A stretch of DNA of 64,000 nt from Chitinilyticum litopenaei DSM 21440 (lineage in GTDB: Bacteria; Pseudomonadota; Gammaproteobacteria; Burkholderiales; Chitinibacteraceae), in contig NZ_ATZJ01000015.1 of the NCBI RefSeq assembly GCF_000428145.1, positions 13,355 to 77,354 of the forward strand. The letters are read 5' to 3'. Position numbers and translations under genes: made by a program. Below the pieces are notes generated by a model. That model worked only from the letters and a program-made list of their open reading frames with translations. It was not told the DNA's origin and did not search any database. This document shows positions 24,673 through 33,300 of this stretch, one piece after another. The first letter of the stretch is position 1; the number at the start of each line of letters is the position of its first letter.

Positions 24673-26079
24673 TCACAGCGATTTCAGGAAGGCCAGCAGC
24701 GCCTCGCGGTCGGCCTTGGGCAGTGCGAGATAGGCCTGCTTGCTGGCTTCGGCCTCGCCGCCGTGCCACAGGATGGCTTCGCTGGCGTTGCGCGCGCGGC
24801 CGTCATGCAGCAGGCGCGAGTGGCCGTTCACCGCTGGCACCAGACCCAGCCCCCACAGCGGCGGCGTTTTCCATTGCCGGCCATTGGCGCGGCCATCCGG
24901 GCGGTGATCGGCCAGCCCCTCGCCCATGTCGTGCAGCAGCAGGTCGGTGTAGGGCCAGATCTTCTGGCCGGCCAGCTGCGGCACCGCCGCAAATGCCCCT
25001 GTGGTGTATGAGGCGGTATGGCAGGAAATGCATTGGCTCTGGGCGAATACCTGCTTGCCGCGCAGTACTTCCGGTGTGTCGGCGTCACGGCGCGCGGGAA
25101 CGGCCAGCGTGCGCGAGTAGAGGATGACCTGGTCGAGTTTTTTCTTGCCGATTTCCGGCTTGCCGCCGCTCGGCGAGCGCGCGCAATCCTTTTGCGCCGG
25201 TGTGCAGGTTTCCTGCGGGAACTGCGCGGAGGTGATGCCGATGTCGCCGTGGAAGGCGCCGGCGCTCTGATGCGCAATGCTGCCGACATTGGCTTTCCAG
25301 CCAAAGCGGCCGATCAGCTCGCGCCTGGCGAAGACGTCGTACACATAATTGGGCTGGCCGGCGATGCCCTTGTTCTCCGCCTTCTGACGAGCCGCGTTGG
25401 CAAGGATGTCGGCTTCCGGAATCGCTTCGAGCAGGCCCAGGCCGATCATCTGCGGCGCGACGCGTGGCGACACCTGGATGTCGGCCGGCATGGGGCCGTA
25501 ATTGAGTTTGCTGAACGAATAGTGAGGTTTGAGAAGGGTATAGGTCTCACCGTCAGCAAAATTGCCGGTTTGCTCGGTATACCTGATGGCAATCTCGCCT
25601 TCGGGCTTTACGCCGGGGATGGCGCGGTTGTTGAACTGGTCGCCGTACACCGGGTGCGGCTGCGGGCCGTTCCTGCCGGGAACCGACAGACGCAGCAAGA
25701 GCGCCAGTGGCTGTTCCTGCTGGATACCGTCGTCGAAATCCGGCGGCGCCCCGCGGCCGTCGAGCGCGTGGCAGGCGCCGCAGGACTGCGCGATGAAATG
25801 CGGGCCCAGCCCGTCGCGCGCGGCGGTCGACGACGGCGCTTCGACCCAGGGCTTCTTGAAAAACGAGTTGCCGACGACGAAGTCGGTTTTCTGCTGGTCG
25901 GAAAGCCCCGGCATCGGCAGCGAGAAGGCATTCTTGCCGAAGTCGTCGGTGGTGCCGGCTTCGCCGCCGGGCAGCTCTTCGCCGGGTTCGAGCATCGCCA
26001 GCACGGCGCCGGCTTCGTAGGCCAGCACCGAGCCGGCTAAAAGCAGGCCGCACAGGCTGAGGGTGGTTTTCATGCGCAT
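24673..26079 (-). CDS. Di-haem oxidoreductase-like protein (DUF1111)
   Basis: A 468-residue periplasmic protein with an N-terminal signal segment and two haem c motifs, CGACH (about residue 100) and CISCH (about 355), as in the thiol-oxidoreductase/MauG-related DUF1111 family. Other marks are VGNSFFKKPWVEAPSSTAARDGLGPHF near the N-terminus, FGWKANVGSIAHQSAGAFHGDIGIT in the middle and TPPLWGLG...RLLHDGRA near the C-terminus. It probably moves electrons to alter the redox state of iron bound by the flanking imelysins. It lies 77 bp after the first imelysin gene, separated by a hairpin. Confidence 0.9.
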   Translation of the reverse strand: MRMKTTLSLCGLLLAGSVLAYEAGAVLAMLEPGEELPGGEAGTTDDFGKNAFSLPMPGLSDQQKTDFVVGNSFFKKPWVEAPSSTAARDGLGPHFIAQSCGACHALDGRGAPPDFDDGIQQEQPLALLLRLSVPGRNGPQPHPVYGDQFNNRAIPGVKPEGEIAIRYTEQTGNFADGETYTLLKPHYSFSKLNYGPMPADIQVSPRVAPQMIGLGLLEAIPEADILANAARQKAENKGIAGQPNYVYDVFARRELIGRFGWKANVGSIAHQSAGAFHGDIGITSAQFPQETCTPAQKDCARSPSGGKPEIGKKKLDQVILYSRTLAVPARRDADTPEVLRGKQVFAQSQCISCHTASYTTGAFAAVPQLAGQKIWPYTDLLLHDMGEGLADHRPDGRANGRQWKTPPLWGLGLVPAVNGHSRLLHDGRARNASEAILWHGGEAEASKQAYLALPKADREALLAFLKSL

Positions 26080-26112
26080 GGGATGGGCTTCGGCAATCGG
26101 GTGAACAGAAAC

Positions 26113-26142
26113 GCCAAAGCCCCGCTCGGGGCGGGGCCTTGG
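26113..26142 (-). terminator. Hairpin between first imelysin and DUF1111 genes
   Basis: A GCCCCGC/GCGGGGC stem with flanking GCCAA/TTGGC pairs lies between the two genes. On the minus strand it is followed by TTTGGCGTTTCTG. It could be an internal terminator or an mRNA-stabilising structure that lowers expression of the downstream genes relative to the first one. Confidence 0.55.
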
Positions 26143-26155
26143 CGGCAGCGCAACA

Positions 26156-27313
26156 TCACACGCTGGTGTTCAGGCGCTTGATGCCCAGCGCCTGCGCGGC
26201 TTCGACCAGCGACTTGGTTTGCGCCTTCAGCGCGTCGATCACCGCCTGTACGCGCTTGCGCCCCGGTGCGTCCTTCTTGCCGATGATTTCCTGGTCGAAT
26301 GGCGCCTGGATCTGCTCGGCCAGCGCGACCGTTGCGCCGATCTGCTGCGACACCTTGTCGGCCACCTCGGCATTCTTCTGCGCAACCAGCGCCTTCAGGC
26401 TCGCGCCTTCCAGCGTCTTGCCGTCGCGGCTCACATAGCGGCCTTCCCAGACGTTCTGGATGCCGCGAGCGTTGGTCACGATGTCGCGGTGCGTGTTGTC
26501 GGCAAAGCAGCTGTGCTCGTCTTCCTGGTTTTGCGTGTCCATCGCGACTTCGATGCGCTCGCCGGCCAGCTCGCCGCGGCTGAGCGTGCCGATGCCGGTC
26601 AGGATTTTCTTCAGGCTTTGCTCGCCACCGGCGACGAATTGGGCGCGGTAGTTGCCGGCGGTGTCCGGCGTCCATTCCTTGTGCACGCTGGCGAGGTCTT
26701 CGACGAGCATGGCGGCGGCGGTCTGCAGATACTGCCTGCGGCGCTCGGCGTTCGGCGCGGTGGTGAAATCGGTGTAGGCGCGGTTGCCCGGGCCGGTCTT
26801 GCTGAAGTCCTGGCCCCACAGCAGGAATTCGATCGCGTGCCAGCCGGTGGCGATGTTTTCCTCGCCGCCGCGCTCGTTCAGCTTGCGCAGCGTGGCGGGC
26901 TCGATCTTTACCTTGGCGTTGTTGACGATGCCGGCCCTGGGCTTGCCCTTCACGCCGTCGATATAGGCTTCATCGAGCGGCCAGGCGTTGATCATGCCTT
27001 CCGGGCCGGTGTCGCTGTCGATCGGGCCGCCGTAGAAGCGGAAGGCTTCGGTCTGGCCATACCATTCGCGCGCTTCCAGCCAGGCCTTGCGCGCCTTGGT
27101 CAGGCCGTCTGCGCTGGGCGCGGCGACGAAGGCATCGATGCTGGCCTGCAGATCGCGCGCGGCGGCGAGCGTGTCGCTGTAGCTGGCATATACAAGGGTG
27201 GCGTATTGCTTGGTAACCAAATCTGTATCTTGGTTGGCGGCGTATACCCCACTGGAGAGCGCAAGGGCAAGCAGGCTGCCGGCCAGCAGGCGGCGCAGGA
27301 GACGGGTGGGCAT
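26156..27313 (-). CDS. Iron-regulated imelysin family protein (IrpA-like)
   Basis: A 385-residue periplasmic protein with a signal peptide (MPTRLLRRLLAGSLLALALSSGVYA). Diagnostic segments are ARKAWLEAREWYGQTEAFRFYGGPID (about 73-98), NIATGWHAIEFLLWGQD (about 155-171, the imelysin GxHxxE motif) and YVSRDGKTLEGASLKALV. This is the larger IrpA/imelysin type that heads iron-responsive clusters. A Fur-box-like site lies 28-46 bp upstream. It heads the run imelysin - DUF1111 - imelysin - DUF1513. An AT-rich codon patch at residues 25-40 is a weak match to the 49-bp repeat but aligns with the normal protein, so I do not call it. Confidence 0.9.
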   Translation of the reverse strand: MPTRLLRRLLAGSLLALALSSGVYAANQDTDLVTKQYATLVYASYSDTLAAARDLQASIDAFVAAPSADGLTKARKAWLEAREWYGQTEAFRFYGGPIDSDTGPEGMINAWPLDEAYIDGVKGKPRAGIVNNAKVKIEPATLRKLNERGGEENIATGWHAIEFLLWGQDFSKTGPGNRAYTDFTTAPNAERRRQYLQTAAAMLVEDLASVHKEWTPDTAGNYRAQFVAGGEQSLKKILTGIGTLSRGELAGERIEVAMDTQNQEDEHSCFADNTHRDIVTNARGIQNVWEGRYVSRDGKTLEGASLKALVAQKNAEVADKVSQQIGATVALAEQIQAPFDQEIIGKKDAPGRKRVQAVIDALKAQTKSLVEAAQALGIKRLNTSV

Positions 27314-27340
27314 GGTGGCGTGATCCGGAATGGCATGTGT

Positions 27341-27359
27341 TTCAATGCGAATGATTATC
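27341..27359 (-). promoter_or_regulatory. Fur-box-like site upstream of the imelysin cluster
   Basis: The sequence TTCAATGCGAATGATTATC matches the 19-bp Fur consensus at about 13 positions and is best in its right half (GAATGATTATC). It lies just ahead of the first imelysin start, where repression under iron-rich conditions would act. Confidence 0.6.
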
Positions 27360-27498
27360 GACCTTGTTGTCTGCGCAATGCAAATGCTTCCTGTTTTTCC
27401 TGCCTTGCCGCTGATGCCACAGCCGGAGCGCAAGACGTGCAGTCCGGTGGGCTGCGCGTATAATCGCCGCCAGAATCAGCCACGGAGCGTTTGTTTTC

Positions 27499-28149
27499 AT
27501 GTCCAGTACCGCCCGCAAATCCCGCTCGTCGGGCCACTCTTCGTCCAGGCACTCCAGCAGCGGCGGCAGCTCGCTGCTGGCCGGATTGCTGATTGGCCTG
27601 TTCATCGGCGTAGCCGTTGCGGTCGGGGTGACGATCTATCTGAATCGCAGCGCCAGTCCGTTCACTGCCAATTCAGCCAATCCGCCGCAGACTGCGGCCA
27701 GCAGCGCCTCGCAGGCCAAGCCCGAAATCCTGCGCCCGGCGCGCAGCAAGGATGAGGTCGCACCGCCGCAGGCCGCCAGCCCGGCCGCGCAGGCCAGTGA
27801 TACGCAATTCGATTTCTACAAGATGCTGCCGGAGTCGGAAACAAAGACACTCAAGCCGACTGCGGTGAAGGCGGCCAAGCCGGAAGCCAGTCCGCCGGCA
27901 ACGGTGGAAGCCCCCAAGGGCGGCTGGCTGCAGGCCGGCGCCTTCCAGAGCGAGGCCGAGGCCGACAATCTGAAGGCCAAGATTGCCTTGCTGGGGCTGG
28001 AGTCGCGCATCATGACCAGCGAAGTGCCGGACAAGGGCGTGTGGCACCGCGTGCGCGTCGGTCCCTTTGCCAGTGCCGAGGAAATGGACAAGGTGCGCGG
28101 CATGCTGAAAAGCAACGGGATTGAAAGTACGATCATTCGCAACAAGTAA
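27499..28149 (+). CDS. SPOR domain-containing membrane protein
   Basis: A 216-residue inner-membrane protein: a short Ser/His/Arg-rich cytoplasmic segment (1-25), one transmembrane helix (LLAGLLIGLFIGVAVAVGVTIYL, about 26-48), an Ala/Pro-rich periplasmic linker and a C-terminal SPOR domain (about 140-212; GGWLQAGAFQSEAEADNLKAKI and WHRVRVGPFASAEEMDKVRGML). SPOR domains bind septal peptidoglycan lacking stem peptides, so a role at the division site is likely, as for FtsN/DedD-like proteins. It sits 69 bp before dsbA, a pairing common in beta-proteobacteria. Confidence 0.92.
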   Translation: MSSTARKSRSSGHSSSRHSSSGGSSLLAGLLIGLFIGVAVAVGVTIYLNRSASPFTANSANPPQTAASSASQAKPEILRPARSKDEVAPPQAASPAAQASDTQFDFYKMLPESETKTLKPTAVKAAKPEASPPATVEAPKGGWLQAGAFQSEAEADNLKAKIALLGLESRIMTSEVPDKGVWHRVRVGPFASAEEMDKVRGMLKSNGIESTIIRNK

Positions 28150-28218
28150 GCCGTTCTGAACTCTGGCACCGGCCACGGGTCGATGCCGTCTGACCACTCA
28201 CAAAGAAAGGATCATCCG

Positions 28219-28854
28219 ATGCGCTGGTTTAGCAAACTGGTTCTGGCTGCCGGCCTGATGGCGGCGTCCCTGGCGAATGCCGCCCTGCAGGAAGGCAAGG
28301 ATTACAAGCTGCTGGCCAGCCCGCAGCCGGTTGCGCAGGCCGGCAAGCTCGAGGTGATCGAGTTTTTCTGGTACGGCTGCTCGCATTGCAACACCATCGA
28401 GCCGCATGTCGAAGCCTGGGCCGCCAAGCTGCCCAAGGACGTGAATTTCCGCCGCGTGCACATCAACTGGGAAGACCCGAGCCGTGAAGGCCATGTGAAG
28501 CTCTTCCTGACGCTGCAGGCCATGGGCCTGGATGCCAAGCTGCAGCCCGCCGTGTTCAAGGCCATCCACCAGGACAAGCTGGAACTGCGCCGCGAGAATG
28601 TGCTGCACGGCTGGCTGAAGAGCCAGGGTGTGGATGTCGAGAAATTCAAGGCGATCTACAACGGCTTCAGCATGGGCCCGCTGATGGCCAAGCAGGCGGC
28701 CATGACCCGCGCCTATGGCGTCGATGGCGTGCCGCGCTTCATCGTCAACGGCCGCTACATTGCCCAGGCCAGCGGTGGCACCGAAGATTCCGTGCTGCGC
28801 AGCGTCGACGCCCTGCTTGCCCAGGAGCGCGCCAAGGGCGGCAAGAAGAAGTAA
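28219..28854 (+). CDS. dsbA: Thiol:disulfide interchange protein DsbA
   Basis: A 211-residue periplasmic oxidoreductase with a signal peptide (MRWFSKLVLAAGLMAASLANA). The active site is FFWYGCSHCNTIEPH (C-S-H-C at about residues 55-58), the cis-proline lies in GVDGVPRFIVNGRY, and the long helical insertion between them is normal. It introduces disulfide bonds into exported proteins and is reoxidised by DsbB. The start at 28219 is preceded by AAGAAAGGA. It follows the SPOR gene closely and is closed by a hairpin. Confidence 0.95.
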   Translation: MRWFSKLVLAAGLMAASLANAALQEGKDYKLLASPQPVAQAGKLEVIEFFWYGCSHCNTIEPHVEAWAAKLPKDVNFRRVHINWEDPSREGHVKLFLTLQAMGLDAKLQPAVFKAIHQDKLELRRENVLHGWLKSQGVDVEKFKAIYNGFSMGPLMAKQAAMTRAYGVDGVPRFIVNGRYIAQASGGTEDSVLRSVDALLAQERAKGGKKK

Positions 28855-28882
28855 GCAAGACCGAGGGCGCCTGCCCTGACGT

Positions 28883-28930
28883 CAAGGCCGCGCGGCAGAC
28901 CGCAAGTCCGCCGGCGCGGCCTTGCGTTTT
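28883..28930 (+). terminator. Terminator after dsbA
   Basis: An 11-bp stem, CAAGGCCGCGC / GCGCGGCCTTG, with a 20-base loop is followed by CGTTTTGC. It ends the SPOR-dsbA transcription unit. Confidence 0.6.
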
Positions 28931-29029
28931 GCAGATGGGCAAGCCCCGGCTCAGTCATGCAGACGCAGGAAGCGGGGTTTGGGCCTTGCTGCGCTGGCAG
29001 GCTTCAACAGAACGGATGACGCGTCTGAC

Positions 29030-29464
29030 TCATGGGCGTTTGCCGTGATGCCTCAGCAGGGCTTCAACAGCAGCCTTCAGCTCCGGATCCCTGACCTGCC
29101 CGGCGAGCTCGTCAAAGGCGGCCGCGGCCGAATTGCTCAGTTGCAGCTGCTTGGGTGGCTGCCAGGCGGGCAGCAGCGCGCTGCTGATTCGGGGTACGAT
29201 GGCGTCCAGCGCAACCCCCTCGTCCTGCAGCGCGCGAATCGCCGCCGGGGCGCAATGGCGCAGGCGCTGGGCTGCCGCGCCGCTGCTTACCGCCACCAGC
29301 AGCTGGCTGCCCGACCAGGTCACCGCACGGCAGCAGGCCGCGACTTCGGGCGGCAGGCAGCGTCTCAGCCGCGCCAGCAGGCGCTCAAGCTCGGCGACCT
29401 GGCGCAGCAGGGGGCGCAGTTGCGGGTCGGTTTGCAGCGGATTGCCGCGCTGGCTCGATTTCAT
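29030..29464 (-). CDS. DUF721 (DciA-like) protein
   Basis: A 144-residue basic protein of the DUF721 family: an N-terminal helical part (LLRQVAELERLLARLRRCLPPEVA), then a KH-like core (CRAVTWSGSQLLVAVSSGAAAQRLRHCAPAAIRALQ). The DciA branch loads the replicative helicase, but many beta-proteobacterial DUF721 proteins next to secA are uncharacterised. Start at 29464 is chosen because it begins the conserved part; a longer version would overlap the divergent gene's start. It is divergent from the M23 peptidase gene that precedes secA, a classic arrangement in beta-proteobacteria. Confidence 0.75.
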   Translation of the reverse strand: MKSSQRGNPLQTDPQLRPLLRQVAELERLLARLRRCLPPEVAACCRAVTWSGSQLLVAVSSGAAAQRLRHCAPAAIRALQDEGVALDAIVPRISSALLPAWQPPKQLQLSNSAAAAFDELAGQVRDPELKAAVEALLRHHGKRP

Positions 29465-29489
29465 CGGTATCCGGTACGGGAGAGTTGCC

Positions 29490-30359
29490 GTGGATGTTAT
29501 TGTGGTTTCCAACCGTTTGGCAAAGGCCGTTTCGCTGGATGGCCGTCAGCTGCTGCTGCTGGCGCTGCCCTGTCTGGCACTGCTGCTGACAGCCGGATTC
29601 CTGGCCGGTCGCTACTGGTCGGTGCGCACGGTGCAGCAGCAGGCGGCGCTGAGTCCCGCTGATCGCGCCACGCTTGATGCGCTGGCGGGGCAGGTCGGCG
29701 AGCTGCATGCGCGGCTGACCCGCATGAACCAGCTCGCTGTCGAGGTCGGCAGCAAGACGGGTCTGGATGTGCAGCCTTTCCTGGGCGAGGCCTCCGCGCC
29801 GCGCGGCGGCGTATTCCGCACGCAGGGTGTGCCCTCGCTGGCTGAACTGTCCGGCGCGCTGGCGCAAAGCCGTGACGAGTCCCAGGGCTATCTGGATGTA
29901 CTGACCGTGGCGCATTCCCTGCTCTTGCAGCCGAAAACCTCCGAATTGCCCGTGCATGCGCCCATCGGCAGCGGCATGCAGACGTCGAGCTTTGGCTGGC
30001 GCAGTGATCCGTTTCGCGGTTCGCCAGCCTTTCACGAAGGGCTGGATTTTTCGGCGCCCACCGGCACGGCCATTCAGGCAGCCGCCGATGGCGTGGTGAA
30101 ATTTGCCGGCTGGCATGCGCAATACGGCAATATGGTTGACCTCGATCACGGCCGTGGCATGAGCAGTCGTTATGCTCATGCCAGCGAGTTGCTGGTGCGC
30201 GAGGGGCAGGCGGTGAAGGTGGGCCAGGAAATCGCCCGGGTCGGCAGCACCGGGCGCTCGACCGGCCCGCACCTGCATTTTGAAATCCGCTTCATGGGCG
30301 TGGCGCAAAATCCGCTGCGCTTTGTCGCTCCGGATGTCCTGCTGGCGGCCTCGCCCTGA
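29490..30359 (+). CDS. M23 family peptidoglycan endopeptidase
   Basis: A 289-residue inner-membrane anchored LytM-type protein. One N-terminal helix (LLLLALPCLALLLTAGFLAGRYW, about 22-44), a coiled region, then an M23 domain (about 165-285) with all four zinc ligands: the FHEGLDFSAPTGT histidine and aspartate and the HLHFEI pair. An intact HxH suggests an active metallo-endopeptidase rather than an EnvC-type activator. The start is a GTG at 29490 with GGGAGAG ahead of it; no ATG fits. It precedes secA by 120 bp, as in many Neisseriales and Burkholderiales. Confidence 0.9.
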   Translation: MDVIVVSNRLAKAVSLDGRQLLLLALPCLALLLTAGFLAGRYWSVRTVQQQAALSPADRATLDALAGQVGELHARLTRMNQLAVEVGSKTGLDVQPFLGEASAPRGGVFRTQGVPSLAELSGALAQSRDESQGYLDVLTVAHSLLLQPKTSELPVHAPIGSGMQTSSFGWRSDPFRGSPAFHEGLDFSAPTGTAIQAAADGVVKFAGWHAQYGNMVDLDHGRGMSSRYAHASELLVREGQAVKVGQEIARVGSTGRSTGPHLHFEIRFMGVAQNPLRFVAPDVLLAASP

Positions 30360-30478
30360 GCGCTGTCGGATTGCCGCAGCTTGAATGTGCAAAACTTGAC
30401 GCCATATCTTACGAAGTTCATGCTGCGACGCTGCCCGATCAATAAAACCATACCCGCCCCGGGTGAGTTGAAGAAACC

Positions 30479-33208
30479 ATGATTGCCTCCCTGTTCAAGA
30501 AAGTCTTCGGTAGCCGCAACGACCGCTTGCTGAAGCAGTACCGTGTCGTTGTCCGTCAGATCAATGCGCTCGAGCCGCAGATGCAGGCGCTCTCCGATGA
30601 AGCGCTGCGCGCCAAGACCGAAGAATTCAAGGAACGCTATGCCAAGGGCGAAACGCTGGATCAGCTCTTGCCGGAAGCCTTTGCCGTTTGTCGGGAAGGC
30701 TCGGTACGTACGCTGGGCATGCGCCACTTCGATGTGCAGCTGATCGGTGGGCTGACCCTGCATCAGGGCAAGATCGCCGAAATGCGCACCGGCGAAGGCA
30801 AGACGCTGGTCGCCACCCTGCCGGCCTACCTCAATGCACTGACCGGACAGGGCGTGCACGTCATCACGGTCAACGATTACCTGGCCTCGCGCGACGCGGC
30901 CACCATGGGCAAGCTCTACAACTTCCTGGGCCTGACTTGCGGGGTGAACCTCAACAGCAAGACGCACGAGCAAAAGCAGAACGCCTACGCCTGCGACATC
31001 ACCTACGGCACCAATAACGAATTCGGCTTTGACTACCTGCGCGACAATATGGCCTTCCGCAAGGAAGAGCGGGTACAGCGCAAGCTGGCCTACGCCATTG
31101 TCGACGAGGTGGATTCCATCCTGATCGACGAGGCGCGCACGCCGCTGATCATCTCCGGTCCTGCCGATGACAGCACCGACATGTACCTGGCAATGAACAG
31201 CGTTCCCGGCCAGCTCACCCGACAGGAAACCGAGGAAGGCGAGGGCGATTACTACGTCGACGAAAAGGCCAATTCGGTGCTGCTCTCCGAAGCTGGTCAT
31301 GAAAAGGTTGAGAACATCCTCACCGAAATGGGTCTGCTGCCCGAGGGCGACAGTCTGTATACCGCCAGCAACATCACGCTGGTGCATCATCTGAACGCCG
31401 CGCTGAAGGCGCACGCGCTGTTCACGCTGGACAAGGATTATGTGGTGCTCGATGGCGAAATCGTCATCGTCGACGAATTCACCGGCCGTCTGCAGACCGG
31501 TCGCCGCTGGTCCGACGGCCTGCACCAGGCGATCGAGGCCAAGGAAGGCGTGCAGATCAATCAGGAAAACCAGACGCTGGCCAGCATCACGCTGCAGAAC
31601 TATTTCCGCATGTACGGCAAGCTGTCGGGCATGACCGGCACGGCGGATACCGAGGCCTACGAATTCCAGCAGATCTACAACCTGGAAACGGTGATCATCC
31701 CGACCAACCGGCCGATGATCCGCCAGGATCGCCAGGACCAGGTCTTCAAGACGGCCCACGAGAAATACCAGGCCATCATTGCCGACATCAAGGATTGCAG
31801 CGAGCGCGGCCAGCCCGTGCTGGTGGGTACCACGTCCATCGAACAGTCAGAGCTGCTCTCCGGCCTCCTGAAGGAGCTGGGTGTCGAGCACAATGTGCTC
31901 AATGCCAAGCAGCATGCCCGTGAAGCCGACATCGTCGCGCAGGCCGGCAGCCCCGCTGCGGTGACCATCGCTACCAATATGGCCGGTCGCGGTACCGACA
32001 TCGTGCTGGGTGGCAGCCTGGAAGCCAAGATCCGCGAAATCGAGAAAAACGCCGAACTGAACGATGAGGGCAAGCATGCTGCCATCGCCGAGCTGAAGGC
32101 CGCCTGGCAGCCGGTGCACGACGCTGTGGTTGCTGCCGGTGGTCTGCACATCATCGGTACCGAGCGTCACGAGTCCCGCCGCATCGACAACCAGTTGCGC
32201 GGCCGTTCCGGCCGTCAGGGCGATCCGGGCTCCAGCCGCTTCTACCTGTCGCTGGAAGACCCGCTGCTGCGCATTTTCGGTGGCGAGCGTGTGTCGGCCG
32301 TCATGAACATGCTGAAGATTCCGGAAGGCGAAGCCATCGAATCGCGCATGGTCAGCCGCGCGATCGAATCGTCGCAGCGCAAGGTCGAGGGCCGCAACTT
32401 CGACATCCGCAAGCAGCTGCTGGAATACGATGACGTCGCCAACGAGCAGCGCAAGGCGATCTACGCGCAACGCAATGAGCTGCTGGAAAACGAGGATGTC
32501 GCCGAAACCATCGCCGCACTGCGCGATGGGGTGTTTGCCGATCTCTTCGATCAGTACATTCCGCCCAACTCGATGGAAGAGTTGTGGGATGCGCCGGGTC
32601 TTGAGCGCGCACTGGCCGACTTCGAACTCGACCTGCCGGTCAGCAGCTGGATCAAGGATGAAACCGGCCTGTCCACCGATGACATGCGCCAGCGTGTGGT
32701 TGATGCGGCGCGTGCCGCCTATGCCAGCAAGCTGGAACAGGCCGGCGAGCAGGGCTTCCGTCATTTCGAGCGTTCGGTGTTGCTGCAATTCCTCGACCAG
32801 CACTGGCGCGAGCATCTGGGCGCGCTTGATCACCTGCGCCAGGGCATTCACCTGCGCGGCTATGCCCAGAAGAACCCGAAGCAGGAATACAAGCGCGAAT
32901 CCTTCGAGCTGTTTGCCGAACTGCTGGAGCGCATCAAGCGCGACACCATCAGCGTGGTGATGAAGGTGCAGATCCGCAGCCCGGAAGACCTGGCCGTGCC
33001 CGAGCCGGAAGCGCTGCCGGAAAGCGCGATGACCTTCCGTCACGACGAAGTCCAGCCGGCCTTCGCCGGCGAGGCCTCGCTCGCCAATCCGGATCACGAA
33101 TTCCAGGCCACGCCGGCCAGCAATCCGTATGCGAATGTCGGCCGCAACGACCCTTGCCCTTGCGGTTCGGGCAAGAAGTTCAAGCATTGCCATGGCGCGC
33201 TGAGCTGA
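30479..33208 (+). CDS. secA: Preprotein translocase ATPase SecA
   Basis: A 909-residue motor of Sec-dependent export. Nucleotide-binding domain I holds Walker A (MRTGEGKT, about 102-109) and Walker B (DEVDSILIDEAR, about 208-219); NBD II has GRGTDIVLGG and the arginine-finger region RRIDNQLRGRSGRQGDPGSS; the helical scaffold and wing domains follow; the C-terminus has the SecB/zinc-binding motif CPCGSGKKFKHCH. Length is normal (about 900). It couples ATP hydrolysis to passage of preproteins through SecYEG. The 119 bp upstream contain an AT-richer promoter region with no recognised secM. Confidence 0.99.
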   Translation: MIASLFKKVFGSRNDRLLKQYRVVVRQINALEPQMQALSDEALRAKTEEFKERYAKGETLDQLLPEAFAVCREGSVRTLGMRHFDVQLIGGLTLHQGKIAEMRTGEGKTLVATLPAYLNALTGQGVHVITVNDYLASRDAATMGKLYNFLGLTCGVNLNSKTHEQKQNAYACDITYGTNNEFGFDYLRDNMAFRKEERVQRKLAYAIVDEVDSILIDEARTPLIISGPADDSTDMYLAMNSVPGQLTRQETEEGEGDYYVDEKANSVLLSEAGHEKVENILTEMGLLPEGDSLYTASNITLVHHLNAALKAHALFTLDKDYVVLDGEIVIVDEFTGRLQTGRRWSDGLHQAIEAKEGVQINQENQTLASITLQNYFRMYGKLSGMTGTADTEAYEFQQIYNLETVIIPTNRPMIRQDRQDQVFKTAHEKYQAIIADIKDCSERGQPVLVGTTSIEQSELLSGLLKELGVEHNVLNAKQHAREADIVAQAGSPAAVTIATNMAGRGTDIVLGGSLEAKIREIEKNAELNDEGKHAAIAELKAAWQPVHDAVVAAGGLHIIGTERHESRRIDNQLRGRSGRQGDPGSSRFYLSLEDPLLRIFGGERVSAVMNMLKIPEGEAIESRMVSRAIESSQRKVEGRNFDIRKQLLEYDDVANEQRKAIYAQRNELLENEDVAETIAALRDGVFADLFDQYIPPNSMEELWDAPGLERALADFELDLPVSSWIKDETGLSTDDMRQRVVDAARAAYASKLEQAGEQGFRHFERSVLLQFLDQHWREHLGALDHLRQGIHLRGYAQKNPKQEYKRESFELFAELLERIKRDTISVVMKVQIRSPEDLAVPEPEALPESAMTFRHDEVQPAFAGEASLANPDHEFQATPASNPYANVGRNDPCPCGSGKKFKHCHGALS

Positions 33209-33263
33209 TGCGCAGGCCGCGGCTTGCGGCGCTTGGTGCTTGAAGGCGCAGCAGCAGAAAGAA

Positions 33264-33290
33264 CAAAGGCCGGCTTTAGCCGGCCTTTGT
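33264..33290. terminator. Bidirectional terminator between secA and the sensor kinase
   Basis: A strong symmetrical hairpin, CAAAGGCCGGC-TTTA-GCCGGCCTTTG, lies between two convergent genes and can end transcription from both sides. Confidence 0.8.
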
Positions 33291-33300
33291 CATTGCCACT

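Noticed and set aside
25534..25582. A 49-bp GGGTAT...ATACCT match inside the DUF1111 gene
   Set aside because: The ends fit, but the internal blocks do not, and the encoded residues (YTEQTGNFADGE) follow the normal family pattern.
27187..27236. A 49-bp GCGTAT...ATACCC match in the first imelysin gene
   Set aside because: The left end is degenerate and the peptide aligns with the usual imelysin N-terminus; kept only as a note in the gene entry.
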